Below, piece by piece: positions 1 to 8,391 of a DNA stretch of 64,000 bases. The position numbers and the translations under genes were made by a program. The DNA is from Arthrobacter livingstonensis (lineage in GTDB: Bacteria; Actinomycetota; Actinomycetes; Actinomycetales; Micrococcaceae): positions 62,001 through 126,000 of the forward strand of contig NZ_QJVD01000003.1 of the NCBI RefSeq assembly GCF_003219815.1, read 5' to 3'. Position 1 is the first letter of the stretch. Each line of letters starts with the position of its first letter. The notes under the pieces were generated by a model. That model did no database searches, was not told the DNA's origin, and saw only the letters and a program-made list of their open reading frames with translations.

Positions 1-281
1 CCCAGCGGCTCGGCCTGGCCATGCAGGTGCTGCCCGCGGACAGCTTCTGGGATGACGTCCACGCCTTTGCCCTGCACCTGGCCGGGCGCTCGCAGTTCTC
101 CCTCCAGTCCCAAAAGGACCTGGTCAACGCCATCAGCGACCGCGTCCCGGAGGCGGACCTGGCCGAACGCAACGCTTATTGGCAGCGCGAGATGGCCGCC
201 AGCGCGGACCCCCGGATCGGGATTGCAGCCTTCCTGGCCAAGGAGACGCCGCAGTTCACCTGGCTCCGCCCCTCCGAGTGA
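1..281 (+). CDS. Enoyl-CoA hydratase/isomerase (crotonase) family protein, C-terminal part
   Basis: The reading frame is open from the first base (codons start at 3) and the 5' end lies outside the window. The visible tail of about 90 residues carries SLQSQKDLVNAISDRVPEA and FLAKETPQFTW. This resembles the C-terminal helical region of crotonase-fold enoyl-CoA hydratases, where the last helices pack on a neighbouring subunit. The catalytic core is not visible, so the acyl-CoA substrate cannot be named. The internal ATG at 21 is very probably not the start, because the codons before it (QRLGLA) already read as protein. The family call rests on the tail only. Confidence 0.5.
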   Translation, partial: QRLGLAMQVLPADSFWDDVHAFALHLAGRSQFSLQSQKDLVNAISDRVPEADLAERNAYWQREMAASADPRIGIAAFLAKETPQFTWLRPSE

Positions 282-414
282 CGCGGCGGCGCCGTCGGCT
301 GCATGCCCACCTACTTTCCGATGGACACCGGCTGCTCGTGCGCCGTTGTGGCGCAGTTGCTGAATTTTCAGCCGCTGCGCCACGGTGGTTTAAGCGTGTT
401 TAGGCGGCCAGGTC

Positions 415-1089
415 TTAATGGTCTTCGGTGATCTTGCCGCGGGCCAGGCGGAACTGCCTGTCCGTCTGCGATGCCAGGGCCTGGTCGTGGGTAACCACCA
501 GGATCGTGGTTTTCTTTTCGTGGGCCAGCTGGCGCAGCAGCGCAATGATGAGCTCGCCTGTTTCATCGTCCAGGTTGCCCGTGGGCTCGTCCGCCAGAAT
601 CAGCTTCGGGTTGTTGGCCAGCGCCCGGGCAATGGCCACGCGCTGCTGCATGCCGCCGGAGAGCCGGTTGGCCAGCCGGCCGTGCATCTCCTCCGTCAGC
701 TCCACCTGGTTCAGCAGCTCGGCGGCACGCTTGGTTCGCTCGGAGCGGGAGACGCCCGCGAACTCCATGGGCAGCATGACGTTTTCCCGCGCGGACAGGT
801 TTGGGATGAGGTTGTACTGCTGGAACACGAACCCGATGTCGTCGCGCCGGTACGCCGTCAGCTTCCTGTCCGGCAGCGTGGAAAGGTTCACGTCGTCCAC
901 GACGACGTCCCCCGAGGTTGCCTTGTCCAGTGCGCCCAGGAGCGATAGCAGCGTGCTTTTGCCGCTGCCGCTCTTGCCCAGGATGGCGGCGAAGGTGCCC
1001 TGTTCCAGGCTGAAGCTCACCCCGTTCACGGGCTTGATGGTGCGGTCCCCGGAATTGAACGACTTGACAACGTCTTTGACACTGAGCAT
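415..1089 (-). CDS. ABC transporter ATP-binding protein, MacB/LolD type
   Basis: A 224-residue nucleotide-binding subunit. It shows Walker A (GKSGSGKST), a Q-loop region (FVFQQYNLIPNLSARENV), the signature LSGGMQQR, Walker B (LILADEPTGNLD) and the switch histidine (VVTHD). The ADEPTGNLD form and short length are typical of the MacB/LolD/FtsE-like family, which powers a separate FtsX-fold permease. That permease lies immediately upstream in the same operon with only 3 bp between the genes. A GAGGAG ribosome-binding site sits 7 nt before the ATG at 1089. The substrate is unknown; in this family the pairs act in antimicrobial-peptide resistance, lipoprotein handling or cell-wall enzyme control. 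Confidence 0.9.
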   Translation of the reverse strand: MLSVKDVVKSFNSGDRTIKPVNGVSFSLEQGTFAAILGKSGSGKSTLLSLLGALDKATSGDVVVDDVNLSTLPDRKLTAYRRDDIGFVFQQYNLIPNLSARENVMLPMEFAGVSRSERTKRAAELLNQVELTEEMHGRLANRLSGGMQQRVAIARALANNPKLILADEPTGNLDDETGELIIALLRQLAHEKKTTILVVTHDQALASQTDRQFRLARGKITEDH

Positions 1090-1092
1090 GGC

Positions 1093-2559
1093 TTACTCTC
1101 CTCGCAGGACTTCGATGGGGCGGACCTTGGCGGTCAGCAGGGCCGGGATCAAGGCCCCGATGGCGGCGATCACCAGGATGCCGACGACGCCCAGCACCAG
1201 GGTCTGCCAGCCGATGGACGTGCTGATGGTGCCAATGAGCTGGTCGGCGCCGGCGAACGCGCCGCGGGTCCGGGTGAACCCGCCGCCGCCGCCGCCTCCG
1301 CCGAAGCCGCCGCCCGCACCGCGCACCGGGCCGGCCGCCGAACTGGTGGAGGCGGTGTTCCCGGCCACCAGGGCGCTGACAATCGGATTGCTGCTGAAGG
1401 CGGCCACCACGCCGCCCACCACGGTACCCAGGACCACCAGCACCATGGCCTCCAGGACGAACTGCACGCCGATGGTGCGGTTGGAGGCGCCGATCGCCTT
1501 CAACACGCCAATCTCCCGGCGCCGTTCACGCACCACCATGATCATGATCAGCAGGACGATCAGCCCGGCCGTGACCAGTGAGGCGATGAAGGCGATCAAG
1601 GAAATGCTCTGCACGCTGCCCAGCGAGGTGATGGCCGATTCCAGGTTGGTGGATCCGGCGGTGACATCAACCTTGTCCGCGCCCAGGGCCGTGGTGAGCG
1701 ATGCCTGCGTGGCGGAGACGTTCTCGATGGTGTCCACCACCACGTTCAGGCTGCTCAGCTGGCCCGCCTGGGACGTCAAGGTCTGGGTGGCGGCGAGGGG
1801 CAGGTAGATGCCGTTGTTGTCGAACGCGTCGCCGGCGTCGAAAATGCCGGTGACCTTCATGGTCCGGTCCTGGATGGTAAAGGTGGAGCCGACCTTCAGG
1901 GAGTTCTTCGTGGCGAGCGTGGAGCCCACCAGCGCCTGGGTTGACGAGGCGGCAAAGTCGGTCAGCTGTGCACCGCCGGTCACGTTGATGGCCGTCCCGG
2001 TGGCGGTGGTGGAGGTGGAAACGCCCGTTGCCTGGATCGGGATGGTGAACGCCGGCCGGGTGGTGGTGCTGCCCGTTGTCCCTCCGGTGGCGTCCGAGGA
2101 ACTGCCGTTGCTGTTGTTGCGCTGCCCGAGGACCCCCGGATCCACGGCCGACTTCAGGCTGGTGGTGCCGCTGGAGCCGAAGCCGCCGCCGGGGCCGCCC
2201 CGGTCACCGCTGGAGGAACCGGTGCCCGTACCCGTACTGCCTGACGTGGCGGCCGCGTTGGACAGCCGCACAGACAATGTCCCATTGACGCTCACCAAAT
2301 GGGCAACGGTGGCCGCCTTGGTGGCGTCCGCCGTCGTCAGCGGGTTGCCGCCGCCCAGGCCGCCCCGGGAGCCGGCCGGGTTGACAGTGAGGTTGTTGCC
2401 CACCGACGCCTTGAGGGAGTCGACCTTGGCGCCCACCGCCTGGTTGGCCACCAGCATGGCCAGCGCCAAACCAATGGCCACCGCCAAAATGACCACCACG
2501 GCGCCGCTGCGCACCTTGTTGCGGAACGCATTGCCCACGCTCCGGGAAACCACACCCAT
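1093..2559 (-). CDS. FtsX/MacB-type ABC transporter permease
   Basis: A 488-residue permease with one N-terminal membrane segment (about residues 15-38), a large extracytoplasmic domain (about 40-310) and three C-terminal membrane segments. This is the MacB_PCD plus FtsX arrangement. The family loop RRREIGVLKAIGASNRTIGVQFVLEA follows the second membrane segment (written here beyond motif length only as a family marker; key residues are REIG and KAIGAS). Two low-complexity Ser/Thr/Gly stretches are inserted, around 110-170 in the external domain and a Gly-rich run around 405-430 between the last membrane helices. Such inserts are unusual in length. RBS GGGAG lies 6 nt before the ATG. It forms a transporter with the ATPase at 415-1089. 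Confidence 0.88.
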   Translation of the reverse strand: MGVVSRSVGNAFRNKVRSGAVVVILAVAIGLALAMLVANQAVGAKVDSLKASVGNNLTVNPAGSRGGLGGGNPLTTADATKAATVAHLVSVNGTLSVRLSNAAATSGSTGTGTGSSSGDRGGPGGGFGSSGTTSLKSAVDPGVLGQRNNSNGSSSDATGGTTGSTTTRPAFTIPIQATGVSTSTTATGTAINVTGGAQLTDFAASSTQALVGSTLATKNSLKVGSTFTIQDRTMKVTGIFDAGDAFDNNGIYLPLAATQTLTSQAGQLSSLNVVVDTIENVSATQASLTTALGADKVDVTAGSTNLESAITSLGSVQSISLIAFIASLVTAGLIVLLIMIMVVRERRREIGVLKAIGASNRTIGVQFVLEAMVLVVLGTVVGGVVAAFSSNPIVSALVAGNTASTSSAAGPVRGAGGGFGGGGGGGGFTRTRGAFAGADQLIGTISTSIGWQTLVLGVVGILVIAAIGALIPALLTAKVRPIEVLRGE

Positions 2560-2682
2560 GTCTTGCTCCCTGCACCTGTGGCTGCCCGAGCGGCAGCCGT
2601 CCTGTTTATATGTTGTGGCGGCATGCAGGGTGTTTCGTATGGACAGGCTGTGCGTGGGATGTGAGAAGCCCGGCCGCTAGAC

Positions 2683-3795
2683 TTGAAGCAGCGAACACAT
2701 GCCGACGTGATTGAGGGTCTCTTGCTGGAATTTACCGCCCGATTTGCCACCGCCGCCGAGATCGACCAGTGGGACACACTGGTCACCGCGAACCCCAACG
2801 GTGGCAACCTGCTCCAGTCCGCCTCCTTTGCGGCCGTGAAGAAAAACTACGGCTGGGCACCCCAGTTCCTGGCGTTTGAGAGCGCGGACTACACGAGCTA
2901 CAACTTGGCGCTGGAGAAGAAATTCCCCGGTTTGGGCCGCCTGTGGTACCTGATCAAGGGTCCGGACACCAGGGACGTGGCGCACATTCCGGCCATGATG
3001 GAGGCGCTGCACGATTTCACCAGGCGCGCCCGGCTGAATGTGTTTGCCGCCAAGATCGAGCCGGACGTCATTGCCTCCGCCCAGGCACGCGCTGTCCTTG
3101 CGGGCGCCGGATTCATCAAGGTGCCGGACCTGCAGCCCAACGACAGCACGGCCCTGCTGGACATCTCCCCGGAACCGAACCAGCTCCTGCGCAACCTGCA
3201 CTCGCGGGGTCGCAATGCGGTGCGCCGTGCCCTGCGCGAAGAGGTCGAGGTGGTCCGTCCCGAAGCCACCGAGGCCACACAGCGGGCCCTGTACGAGCTC
3301 ATGGTGGGCACCTTTGAGGCCAAGAATGCCGGGGCGGCCCGCGAGTTTGCCTACTTCCGGCAGTTCTGGAGCGAGTTCGCAAGCCGCGGCCAGGGCCGGT
3401 TTTATTTTGTCCACGAGAACGGGGTCCCTTCGGTGGGCGCGTTCGTCATCAACTACGGCACCAAGGCCACGTACAAGGACGGCGGCTCGCTGCAAAAGCG
3501 CTCGCAGTACGGCGATTCGCACCTGATCCAGTGGGAGGCCATCCTGGACATGAAGGAGCTCGGAGCCGTCCAGTACGACTTCTGCGGCACACCGCCGTCG
3601 GACAAGCTCAAGGACCCCACGCACCCCCACCACGGACTGGGTCTGTTCAAGACCAGCTTTACGAAGACGGTCACCGACTTTGTCGGCTGTTGGGACGTGG
3701 CGTTCAGTCCCGTGCGGTATAAATTGTGGACGGCCGTGGGCGAACGGGTGCTCCGCCAGCTTTACACCCGTCGCACCGGACAAAAGTTTTACTAG
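2683..3795 (+). CDS. FemAB-family peptidoglycan bridge-forming aminoacyltransferase
   Basis: About 370 residues, the usual FemX/FemAB length. These enzymes add an amino acid from aminoacyl-tRNA to the lysine side chain of lipid II in the interpeptide bridge. Supporting signals are the twin GNAT-like layout, the N-terminal WDTLVTANPNGGNLLQS block, the central RNAVRRALREEVEV region, and the C-terminal HLIQWEAILDMKELGAVQYDFCG block followed by GLGLFKTSF, which is typical of the second half of FemX proteins. The annotated start is a TTG. A GTG at 2707 in the same frame is a good alternative and neither has a clear ribosome site. Arthrobacter-type walls have variable bridges, so this is likely a housekeeping or strain-specific cell-wall gene. 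Confidence 0.82.
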   Translation: MKQRTHADVIEGLLLEFTARFATAAEIDQWDTLVTANPNGGNLLQSASFAAVKKNYGWAPQFLAFESADYTSYNLALEKKFPGLGRLWYLIKGPDTRDVAHIPAMMEALHDFTRRARLNVFAAKIEPDVIASAQARAVLAGAGFIKVPDLQPNDSTALLDISPEPNQLLRNLHSRGRNAVRRALREEVEVVRPEATEATQRALYELMVGTFEAKNAGAAREFAYFRQFWSEFASRGQGRFYFVHENGVPSVGAFVINYGTKATYKDGGSLQKRSQYGDSHLIQWEAILDMKELGAVQYDFCGTPPSDKLKDPTHPHHGLGLFKTSFTKTVTDFVGCWDVAFSPVRYKLWTAVGERVLRQLYTRRTGQKFY

Positions 3796-3799
3796 CATT

Positions 3800-3842
<43 letters not shown>

Positions 3843-3897
3843 GGCGGCCCGTCCGGCCGCTGTTGGATTCGGCGGGGCGTGGCCCCAGGGAGAGTGG

Positions 3898-5826
3898 ATG
3901 AGCAGCAGCCCCAGTGATCGGGAACGGCAGGAACGGGAACGGCTAAACACGGGTTCCGCCGGTGACGGCGTCGCGCCCGCGGGCAGCCACGACGGCACGA
4001 TGGCCGCCCGCGGGGCTGCGAAACCCGCGCGCAACGGTGCGAATGCTGCCCTCGGGGCCGTGAAGCCTGGTGGTGGCGGTGCGAAGGCTCCCCTCGGGGC
4101 CGTGAAGCCTGGTGGTGGCGGTGCGAAGGCTCCCCTCGGGGCCGTGAAGCCTGGTGGTGGCGGTGCGAAGGCTCCCCTCGGGGCCGTGAAGCCTGGTGGT
4201 GGCGGTGCGAAGGCTCCCCTCGGGGCCGTGAAGCCTGGTGGTGGCGGTGCGAAGGCTCCCCTCGGGGCCGTGAAGCCTGGTGGTGGCGGTGCGAAGGCTG
4301 CCCTCGGGGCTGTGAAGGCTGCCGGTGGCCCCACGAAGGCTGCCCGGGATGGCGCGGCGCCGGCGGCCGGGATGATCCCCCGCGTTCCGATACCGGTCGT
4401 ATCGCCCTTGTTGCCGCCGTCGCGCCCCAACCGGGCCGCCCGCAATGTGCTGCGCCGCCTGGTGCAGGGCGAGACGCCGCCCACGGCACCCATGAACATT
4501 GTGGAGCGGTTGGCTGGCAGCCCGTACGCCAACCCCATGATCCAGGTGGGGAAGGCGGACGAATCCGCCCGCAAGACCATCGACTTCGCGCTGCGCCTGG
4601 CCGAGACCATGTTCCGGTACGGGGCCGGCGCCCTGGAAGTGGAGACGTCCATCATTGCCGTGACGGCCGCCTTTGGCCTGCGCAACATTGAAGTGGACAT
4701 CACCAACCAGTCGGTCATCATCAACTACGCCCACCGCGACGGCGTGCCCATCACGCTGCTGCGCGTTGTCCGGTCCTGGACCAACAACTATGCCGGACTT
4801 GTACAGGTGCACGAGCTCGTGACGGACATTGTCACCGGCGGCGTGGCCCGGGCCGAGGCTTATCGCCGGCTGGACACCATCATCAAGCGGCCCAAGCCCT
4901 TCCCTCGATGGATGGTGTCACTGGCCGAGGCCGTGTTCGCCGCTGCCGTGGTCGGTGTCATCGGCGGCAGCCCGTTTGGCATGGGCGTGGCGTTGCTGAC
5001 CATCCTGCTGGCCGGGCAGGTTGCCAGGGTGCTTGGCAAGTGGCGGGTGCCTGACTTCTTTGTCACTGCCTTCACCTCCTTCATCGTCACGATGGTGGCC
5101 GTGGTGTGTTTCATGGTGCACGTTCCCCTGAGTCCGTCGATGGTGGTGGCCGGCGGAATCCTGCTTCTGCTGCCATCGGGACGGCTGGTCTCGGCCGTGC
5201 AGGATGCCATCAACGGCTTCCCGGTCACGGCCTCCGGGCGGTTCCTCTCCGCGTTCCTGACGTTTGGCGCCATCGTTGCGGGCATCGCCGTCGCACTCGT
5301 CGCGGCCGCGATGCTGGGCGGGGACCGGATCACCGTGGCCGAGCCGATTGTCGGCGCACTGCCCCTCTATGTGATTTTGCCGCTGGTGGCGCTCGCCACG
5401 GTGGCCATCTGCATCGCCGAACAAACGTCGGTCAGGCTGCTGGTGCCGACCATGGCCGTGGCCCTGGTCGGCTACATGGCCTACTATTTCGGCATGCAGC
5501 TGGGCCTGGGCGGACGGTTTGCGCCGGCACTGGCTGCCGTGGTGATCGGCATCCTGGCCCGCGTCATTGCGCTGCGGCTGGGAGCGCCGCAATTGGTGGT
5601 GGCCGTGCCGTCGATCATCTTTCTGCTGGTGGGGCTGTCCATCTTCCGCGCCATGTTCGTCATGACGCTCACGCCGGGGGACTCGGTGACTGGCGCCGTG
5701 GGCATCTTCAACGCACTCGTGGTCATCCTGGCCGTGGCCGCCGGCGTGGTCCTGGGCGACAACATGGCCCGCCCGCTCACCCGCACCAACGGGCACAAGG
5801 ACCGGCGCCGGAACCGGCGGCGGTAA
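3898..5826 (+). CDS. Threonine/serine exporter family protein (ThrE-like) with repeat-bearing N-terminus
   Basis: 642 residues, longer than Corynebacterium ThrE (about 490). The N-terminal ~150 residues are a low-complexity Ala/Lys/Gly/Pro tract built from a 14-residue repeat. Then comes the soluble ThrE domain (about 215-330; key block KTIDFALRLAETMFRYGAGA, then NIEVDITNQSVIINY). The C-terminal half has about ten hydrophobic membrane segments, ending in a basic tail (KDRRRNRRR). The family exports L-threonine and L-serine by proton motive force. The ATG at 3898 is preceded by GGGAG. The added N-terminus is cytoplasmic by family topology and its role is unknown. Translation could also start further in, removing the repeats, but the RBS favours 3898. 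Confidence 0.85.
   Translation: MSSSPSDRERQERERLNTGSAGDGVAPAGSHDGTMAARGAAKPARNGANAALGAVKPGGGGAKAPLGAVKPGGGGAKAPLGAVKPGGGGAKAPLGAVKPGGGGAKAPLGAVKPGGGGAKAPLGAVKPGGGGAKAALGAVKAAGGPTKAARDGAAPAAGMIPRVPIPVVSPLLPPSRPNRAARNVLRRLVQGETPPTAPMNIVERLAGSPYANPMIQVGKADESARKTIDFALRLAETMFRYGAGALEVETSIIAVTAAFGLRNIEVDITNQSVIINYAHRDGVPITLLRVVRSWTNNYAGLVQVHELVTDIVTGGVARAEAYRRLDTIIKRPKPFPRWMVSLAEAVFAAAVVGVIGGSPFGMGVALLTILLAGQVARVLGKWRVPDFFVTAFTSFIVTMVAVVCFMVHVPLSPSMVVAGGILLLLPSGRLVSAVQDAINGFPVTASGRFLSAFLTFGAIVAGIAVALVAAAMLGGDRITVAEPIVGALPLYVILPLVALATVAICIAEQTSVRLLVPTMAVALVGYMAYYFGMQLGLGGRFAPALAAVVIGILARVIALRLGAPQLVVAVPSIIFLLVGLSIFRAMFVMTLTPGDSVTGAVGIFNALVVILAVAAGVVLGDNMARPLTRTNGHKDRRRNRRR
4039..4332 (+). repeat. 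42-bp in-frame tandem repeat, seven units
   Basis: Unit boundaries are 4039, 4081, 4123, 4165, 4207, 4249 and 4291. Units at 4081-4290 are five identical copies. The first unit differs at a few bases and the seventh is degenerate. Each unit encodes AKAPLGAVKPGGGG. Being a multiple of three, copy-number change would keep the exporter's frame. Identity between the central copies suggests recent expansion by slippage or unequal exchange. Confidence 0.97.
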
Positions 5827-5922
5827 GCGGGAGGCCGGGATCCGGCGTGTCGGCCTGGGGGCCTGCAGGTATCGCGTCAAAGCCATCACGTGGGCTGGTC
5901 CCAGCCGCCGATTGTTCACGTG

Positions 5923-5955
5923 GGCTGGTGTTAGCGACGAAAACGGCGTTGTAAC
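5923..5955 (+). repeat. 33-bp interspersed repeat, copy 1
   Basis: Starts GGCTGGTGTTAGC, continues with AAAAC in the middle and ends GCGTTGTAAC. It matches 29 of 33 bases with the reverse complement of 53686-53718. It lies in the convergent gap between the ThrE-like gene and the siderophore-interacting protein gene. A second CACGTGGGCTGGT fragment sits 30 bp earlier (5887-5899), so the element may be part of a larger decayed repeat. Confidence 0.85.
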
Positions 5956-6025
5956 TACCGGTCCAACGGCCAACCCCCGACCCAACGTATGGGCGCCTGG
6001 GAGTCGGCCACACTTCCCCGTCCAG

Positions 6026-6107
6026 GTTCGAGATAACCACCGATTGTGACAACAGCGGGGTGTCGTTTTCTCGAACGTCACGAGCCGGGGCGTTGTTTTC
6101 TCGAACG
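6026..6107. repeat. Short repeat GTTTTCTCGAAC, two direct copies and one inverted copy
   Basis: Direct 23-bp copies at 6055-6077 and 6085-6107 match at 19 of 23 bases and both end GTTTTCTCGAACG. An inverted copy GTTCGAGATAAC is at 6026-6037. The cluster lies at the convergent 3' ends of the ThrE-like and siderophore genes. Hairpins between the inverted and direct copies could stop transcription from either side. No protein is encoded. Confidence 0.8.
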
Positions 6108-6120
6108 GGGGGGGTACCGG

Positions 6121-6975
6121 CTACAGGATCTTGCCGATCGGCTGTTTCTTCTCCGCCTGGAAGTAGTCCTCGGTGCGGCCGTAGGCCCAGTAGCCGGAGA
6201 GTGAAACCTGGCTGCGGGGCAGCCCGCGCTGTTTGAACAGGACGTCGCGCAGGGCCTTCATGTATTCGCGTTCACCATGGACGAAGGCGTCGACGTCGCC
6301 TGCGGGCCACGGGCCGTTGGCGACGGCGTCCGCCAACAAGGTCCTTTCGGCCGGGGTGGCGCCCTCGCGGAACAGCCACGTCACCTCGACGGCGGCCGGT
6401 GCGGCAAGGGGCTGGATGTCCGCGGCGGTATCCACCTCAAGGTAGGCATGGCCCGAGGCATCCGCAGGAAGCGACTCCACGGCCGCAGCGATGGCCGGCA
6501 GCGCCGCCTCGTCGCCGGCAAACAGGTACCAGTCCGCCTCCGGGTTGGGCCGGTACGCGCCGCCGGGACCGGAAAAGATGATGCGGTCCCCGGGCGCCGC
6601 AGCCTCGGCCCACGGCCCGGCGAGACCGGAGTCGCCGTGAACCACGAAGTCGATCGCAATCTCCGCCGCGGCCAAATCCACCCAGCGGACGGTGTACGTG
6701 CGGGTCGCCGGCCACTGCTCCCGCGGCATGGATTCGCGCAGCGCAAAAACGTCCACGGGCTCGGCATAGTCCACTCCGGGCTGCAGAAAATGGATCTTCA
6801 CATACATGTCCGTGGCGTCCTTGGCCACAAACTCGGCCAGGCCCGGTCCGCCCGCCACCACGCGCACCATGTGCGGGCTGAGCCGCTCCTTGCGCACCAC
6901 GTTCAGGACGAATTGGGTTCGGCGCTTCACGGCCGGCGCAACGAACGCTTCCGTGCTGGTCTGGGCGGGGTTCAC
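6121..6975 (-). CDS. Siderophore-interacting protein (ViuB-type FAD-binding ferric reductase)
   Basis: 284 residues. An N-terminal FAD-binding barrel (LSPHMVRVVAGGPGLAEF, then a TYTVRW motif where FAD binds) is followed by the SIP domain with an NAD(P)H-binding fold (WYLFAGDEAALPAIAAA, then FVHGEREYMKALRDVLFK and the family's C-terminal SGYWAYGRTED). These enzymes reduce the iron in ferric siderophores in the cytoplasm to release it. Length is normal. It stands alone; no siderophore transporter is adjacent. A possible DtxR-type iron box lies 46 bp upstream, and a DtxR-type repressor is encoded at 28388-29083. Confidence 0.93.
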   Translation of the reverse strand: MNPAQTSTEAFVAPAVKRRTQFVLNVVRKERLSPHMVRVVAGGPGLAEFVAKDATDMYVKIHFLQPGVDYAEPVDVFALRESMPREQWPATRTYTVRWVDLAAAEIAIDFVVHGDSGLAGPWAEAAAPGDRIIFSGPGGAYRPNPEADWYLFAGDEAALPAIAAAVESLPADASGHAYLEVDTAADIQPLAAPAAVEVTWLFREGATPAERTLLADAVANGPWPAGDVDAFVHGEREYMKALRDVLFKQRGLPRSQVSLSGYWAYGRTEDYFQAEKKQPIGKIL

Positions 6976-7020
6976 AAATCACTCCTGGAAGGGGGGCCGG
7001 CAGCACCATCGGCCGCCCGC

Positions 7021-7039
7021 TTAGCTTGCCCTTACACTA
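7021..7039 (-). promoter_or_regulatory. Possible DtxR/IdeR iron box upstream of the siderophore-interacting protein gene
   Basis: TTAGCTTGCCCTTACACTA matches the TTAGGTTAGCCTAACCTAA consensus at about 12 of 19 positions by eye. It is placed 46 bp before the start of an iron-reductase gene, where such boxes are usual. The match is moderate, so position carries most of the weight. Confidence 0.35.
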
Positions 7040-7057
7040 TCAGGGGTGGCTGTGCCG

Positions 7058-7831
7058 TTAGGCGGGCAAATCCCAATCGATGGCTCGGCTGCCCTGTGCC
7101 TCCAAGGATGCATTGATCCGGCTGAACGGCCGCGAGCCAAAGAATCCCCGCGACGCCGACAGCGGACTGGGGTGGGCGGACTCAATGACGGCAGTCCCGG
7201 CCAGCAGCGGCCCGAGTTTTTGTGCGTCCCGTCCCCAGAGCACGCTGACCAGTGGCTGCCCCCGGACCGCCAGCGTCCTGATGACGGCCTCGGTCACCCC
7301 TTCCCAACCACGACGCCGGTGTGAACCTGCCGCGCCCGGTGCCACCGTGAGCACCCTGTTGAGCAGGAGAACGCCCTGGTCGGCCCACGCGCTGAGGTCG
7401 CCATGCGCTGCCGGAGCAATGCCCAGGTCCTGCTGCCGTTCCTTGTAGATGTTGTTCAGGCTGCGCGGCAGGGGTCGGGTGGCGCGGTCCACGGCAAAGG
7501 CCAGGCCCACGGAGTGTCCCGGCGTGGGGTAGGGGTCCTGCCCCACAATCAGGACCCTGACCCCGGACAGGGGCGCGGCCAAGGCACGCAGCACCCGGGT
7601 GGGCGGAGGCAGGAAGGAGGTCCCGGCGTCGTACTCCCGGCGCAGCATGCGGCCAAGCCTCCGCAGGGTGGGCGCCTGGACTGCCAGCGCATCGGCCCAG
7701 TCGGCGGCCAGCAGCGACAGCGGATCCTCACCCAGCACATCAAGGGCATGCAGCTGGGCGGCGTCCCAGGCGGCAGGGGAGGGAAGATCGAAGAGGCCGC
7801 GGGAGGAGTCCATGGTTCCATTCTCGGTCAT
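7058..7831 (-). CDS. ung: Uracil-DNA glycosylase, family 1
   Basis: About 257 residues. Removes uracil from DNA as the first step of base-excision repair. Motif A (VGQDPYPTPGHSVGLAF, with the water-activating Asp) and motif B (HPSPLSASRGFFGSRPFS, with the minor-groove His) are intact. The uracil-recognising asparagine is in LLLNRVLTV. The start at 7831 (MTENGT) was preferred over an unlikely extended frame to 8086; an ATG at 7813 (MDSSRG) is equally possible. It is divergent from the DUF3263 gene, sharing a ~215-bp promoter region. Confidence 0.95.
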   Translation of the reverse strand: MTENGTMDSSRGLFDLPSPAAWDAAQLHALDVLGEDPLSLLAADWADALAVQAPTLRRLGRMLRREYDAGTSFLPPPTRVLRALAAPLSGVRVLIVGQDPYPTPGHSVGLAFAVDRATRPLPRSLNNIYKERQQDLGIAPAAHGDLSAWADQGVLLLNRVLTVAPGAAGSHRRRGWEGVTEAVIRTLAVRGQPLVSVLWGRDAQKLGPLLAGTAVIESAHPSPLSASRGFFGSRPFSRINASLEAQGSRAIDWDLPA

Positions 7832-8046
7832 TCGGGCCGGGATGGGCCCTCGCCCGAGGCGCCCCGGCTGAGGCAAAAGGCTGGGAGAAAAAGGGGAATG
7901 CTCCCTCCACAGGCGGGGCTGGAGGCGGTGCTGTCCACCATGCCGGGAATGACACGCGTGTGATTCGCCTTTATCATGGAGGAATGGAGCTGCCAGTTGG
8001 GCGCCCCGTATCCAAAGCGAAGATGTGCAAAGCAAGGGAGTGTGCC

Positions 8047-8349
8047 GTGGCGCAAGCAGCCGAACCGCCGCAGCACACACCGGCACCCGCGGTGGACGAC
8101 GCCGCCGGGCTGAGTGGGCGGGATGCCCAAATGCTGGCCCTGGAGCGGCAGTGGTGGAAATACGCCGGGGCGAAGGAACAGGCCATCCGCGAGATGTTCG
8201 ATCTCTCCGCCACGCACTACTACCAAATCCTCAATGCGCTGATCGACACGGAAGCCGCACTTGAGCACGACCCCATGCTGGTCAAGCGGTTGCGTAGACT
8301 ACGTACGTCGCGCCAAAAGGCCCGGACCGCACGGCGGCTCGGAAACTGA
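8047..8349 (+). CDS. DUF3263 domain-containing protein
   Basis: About 100 residues from the GTG at 8047, which has an AAGGGAG ribosome site 6 nt upstream. Longer starts (ATG 7984) lack a well-spaced site. The DUF3263 core is ERQWWKYAGAKEQAIREMF followed by DLSATHYYQILNALIDTE, predicted as a helix-turn-helix-like small domain. The C-terminus is basic (RLRRLRTSRQKARTARR), consistent with nucleic-acid binding. The family is actinobacterial and of unknown function. It is typically followed, as here, by a LytR_C-domain gene; the pair is probably one operon with a 42-bp gap. Confidence 0.9.
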   Translation: MAQAAEPPQHTPAPAVDDAAGLSGRDAQMLALERQWWKYAGAKEQAIREMFDLSATHYYQILNALIDTEAALEHDPMLVKRLRRLRTSRQKARTARRLGN

Positions 8350-8391
8350 CGCACGCTTCCACGGCCCCACCCACAAGGACTGCACTGCACC

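Noticed and set aside
1093-2559. Gly-rich insert of the permease as a sequencing or frame error
   Set aside because: The frame is kept on both sides and the membrane helices continue correctly, so it is a real insert.
4039-4332. CRISPR-like regular repeat
   Set aside because: The units are adjacent with no spacers and encode an in-frame peptide repeat.
7832-8086. Longer uracil-DNA glycosylase start at 8086
   Set aside because: The extra residues do not fit the family and overlap the divergent promoter and the DUF3263 start.
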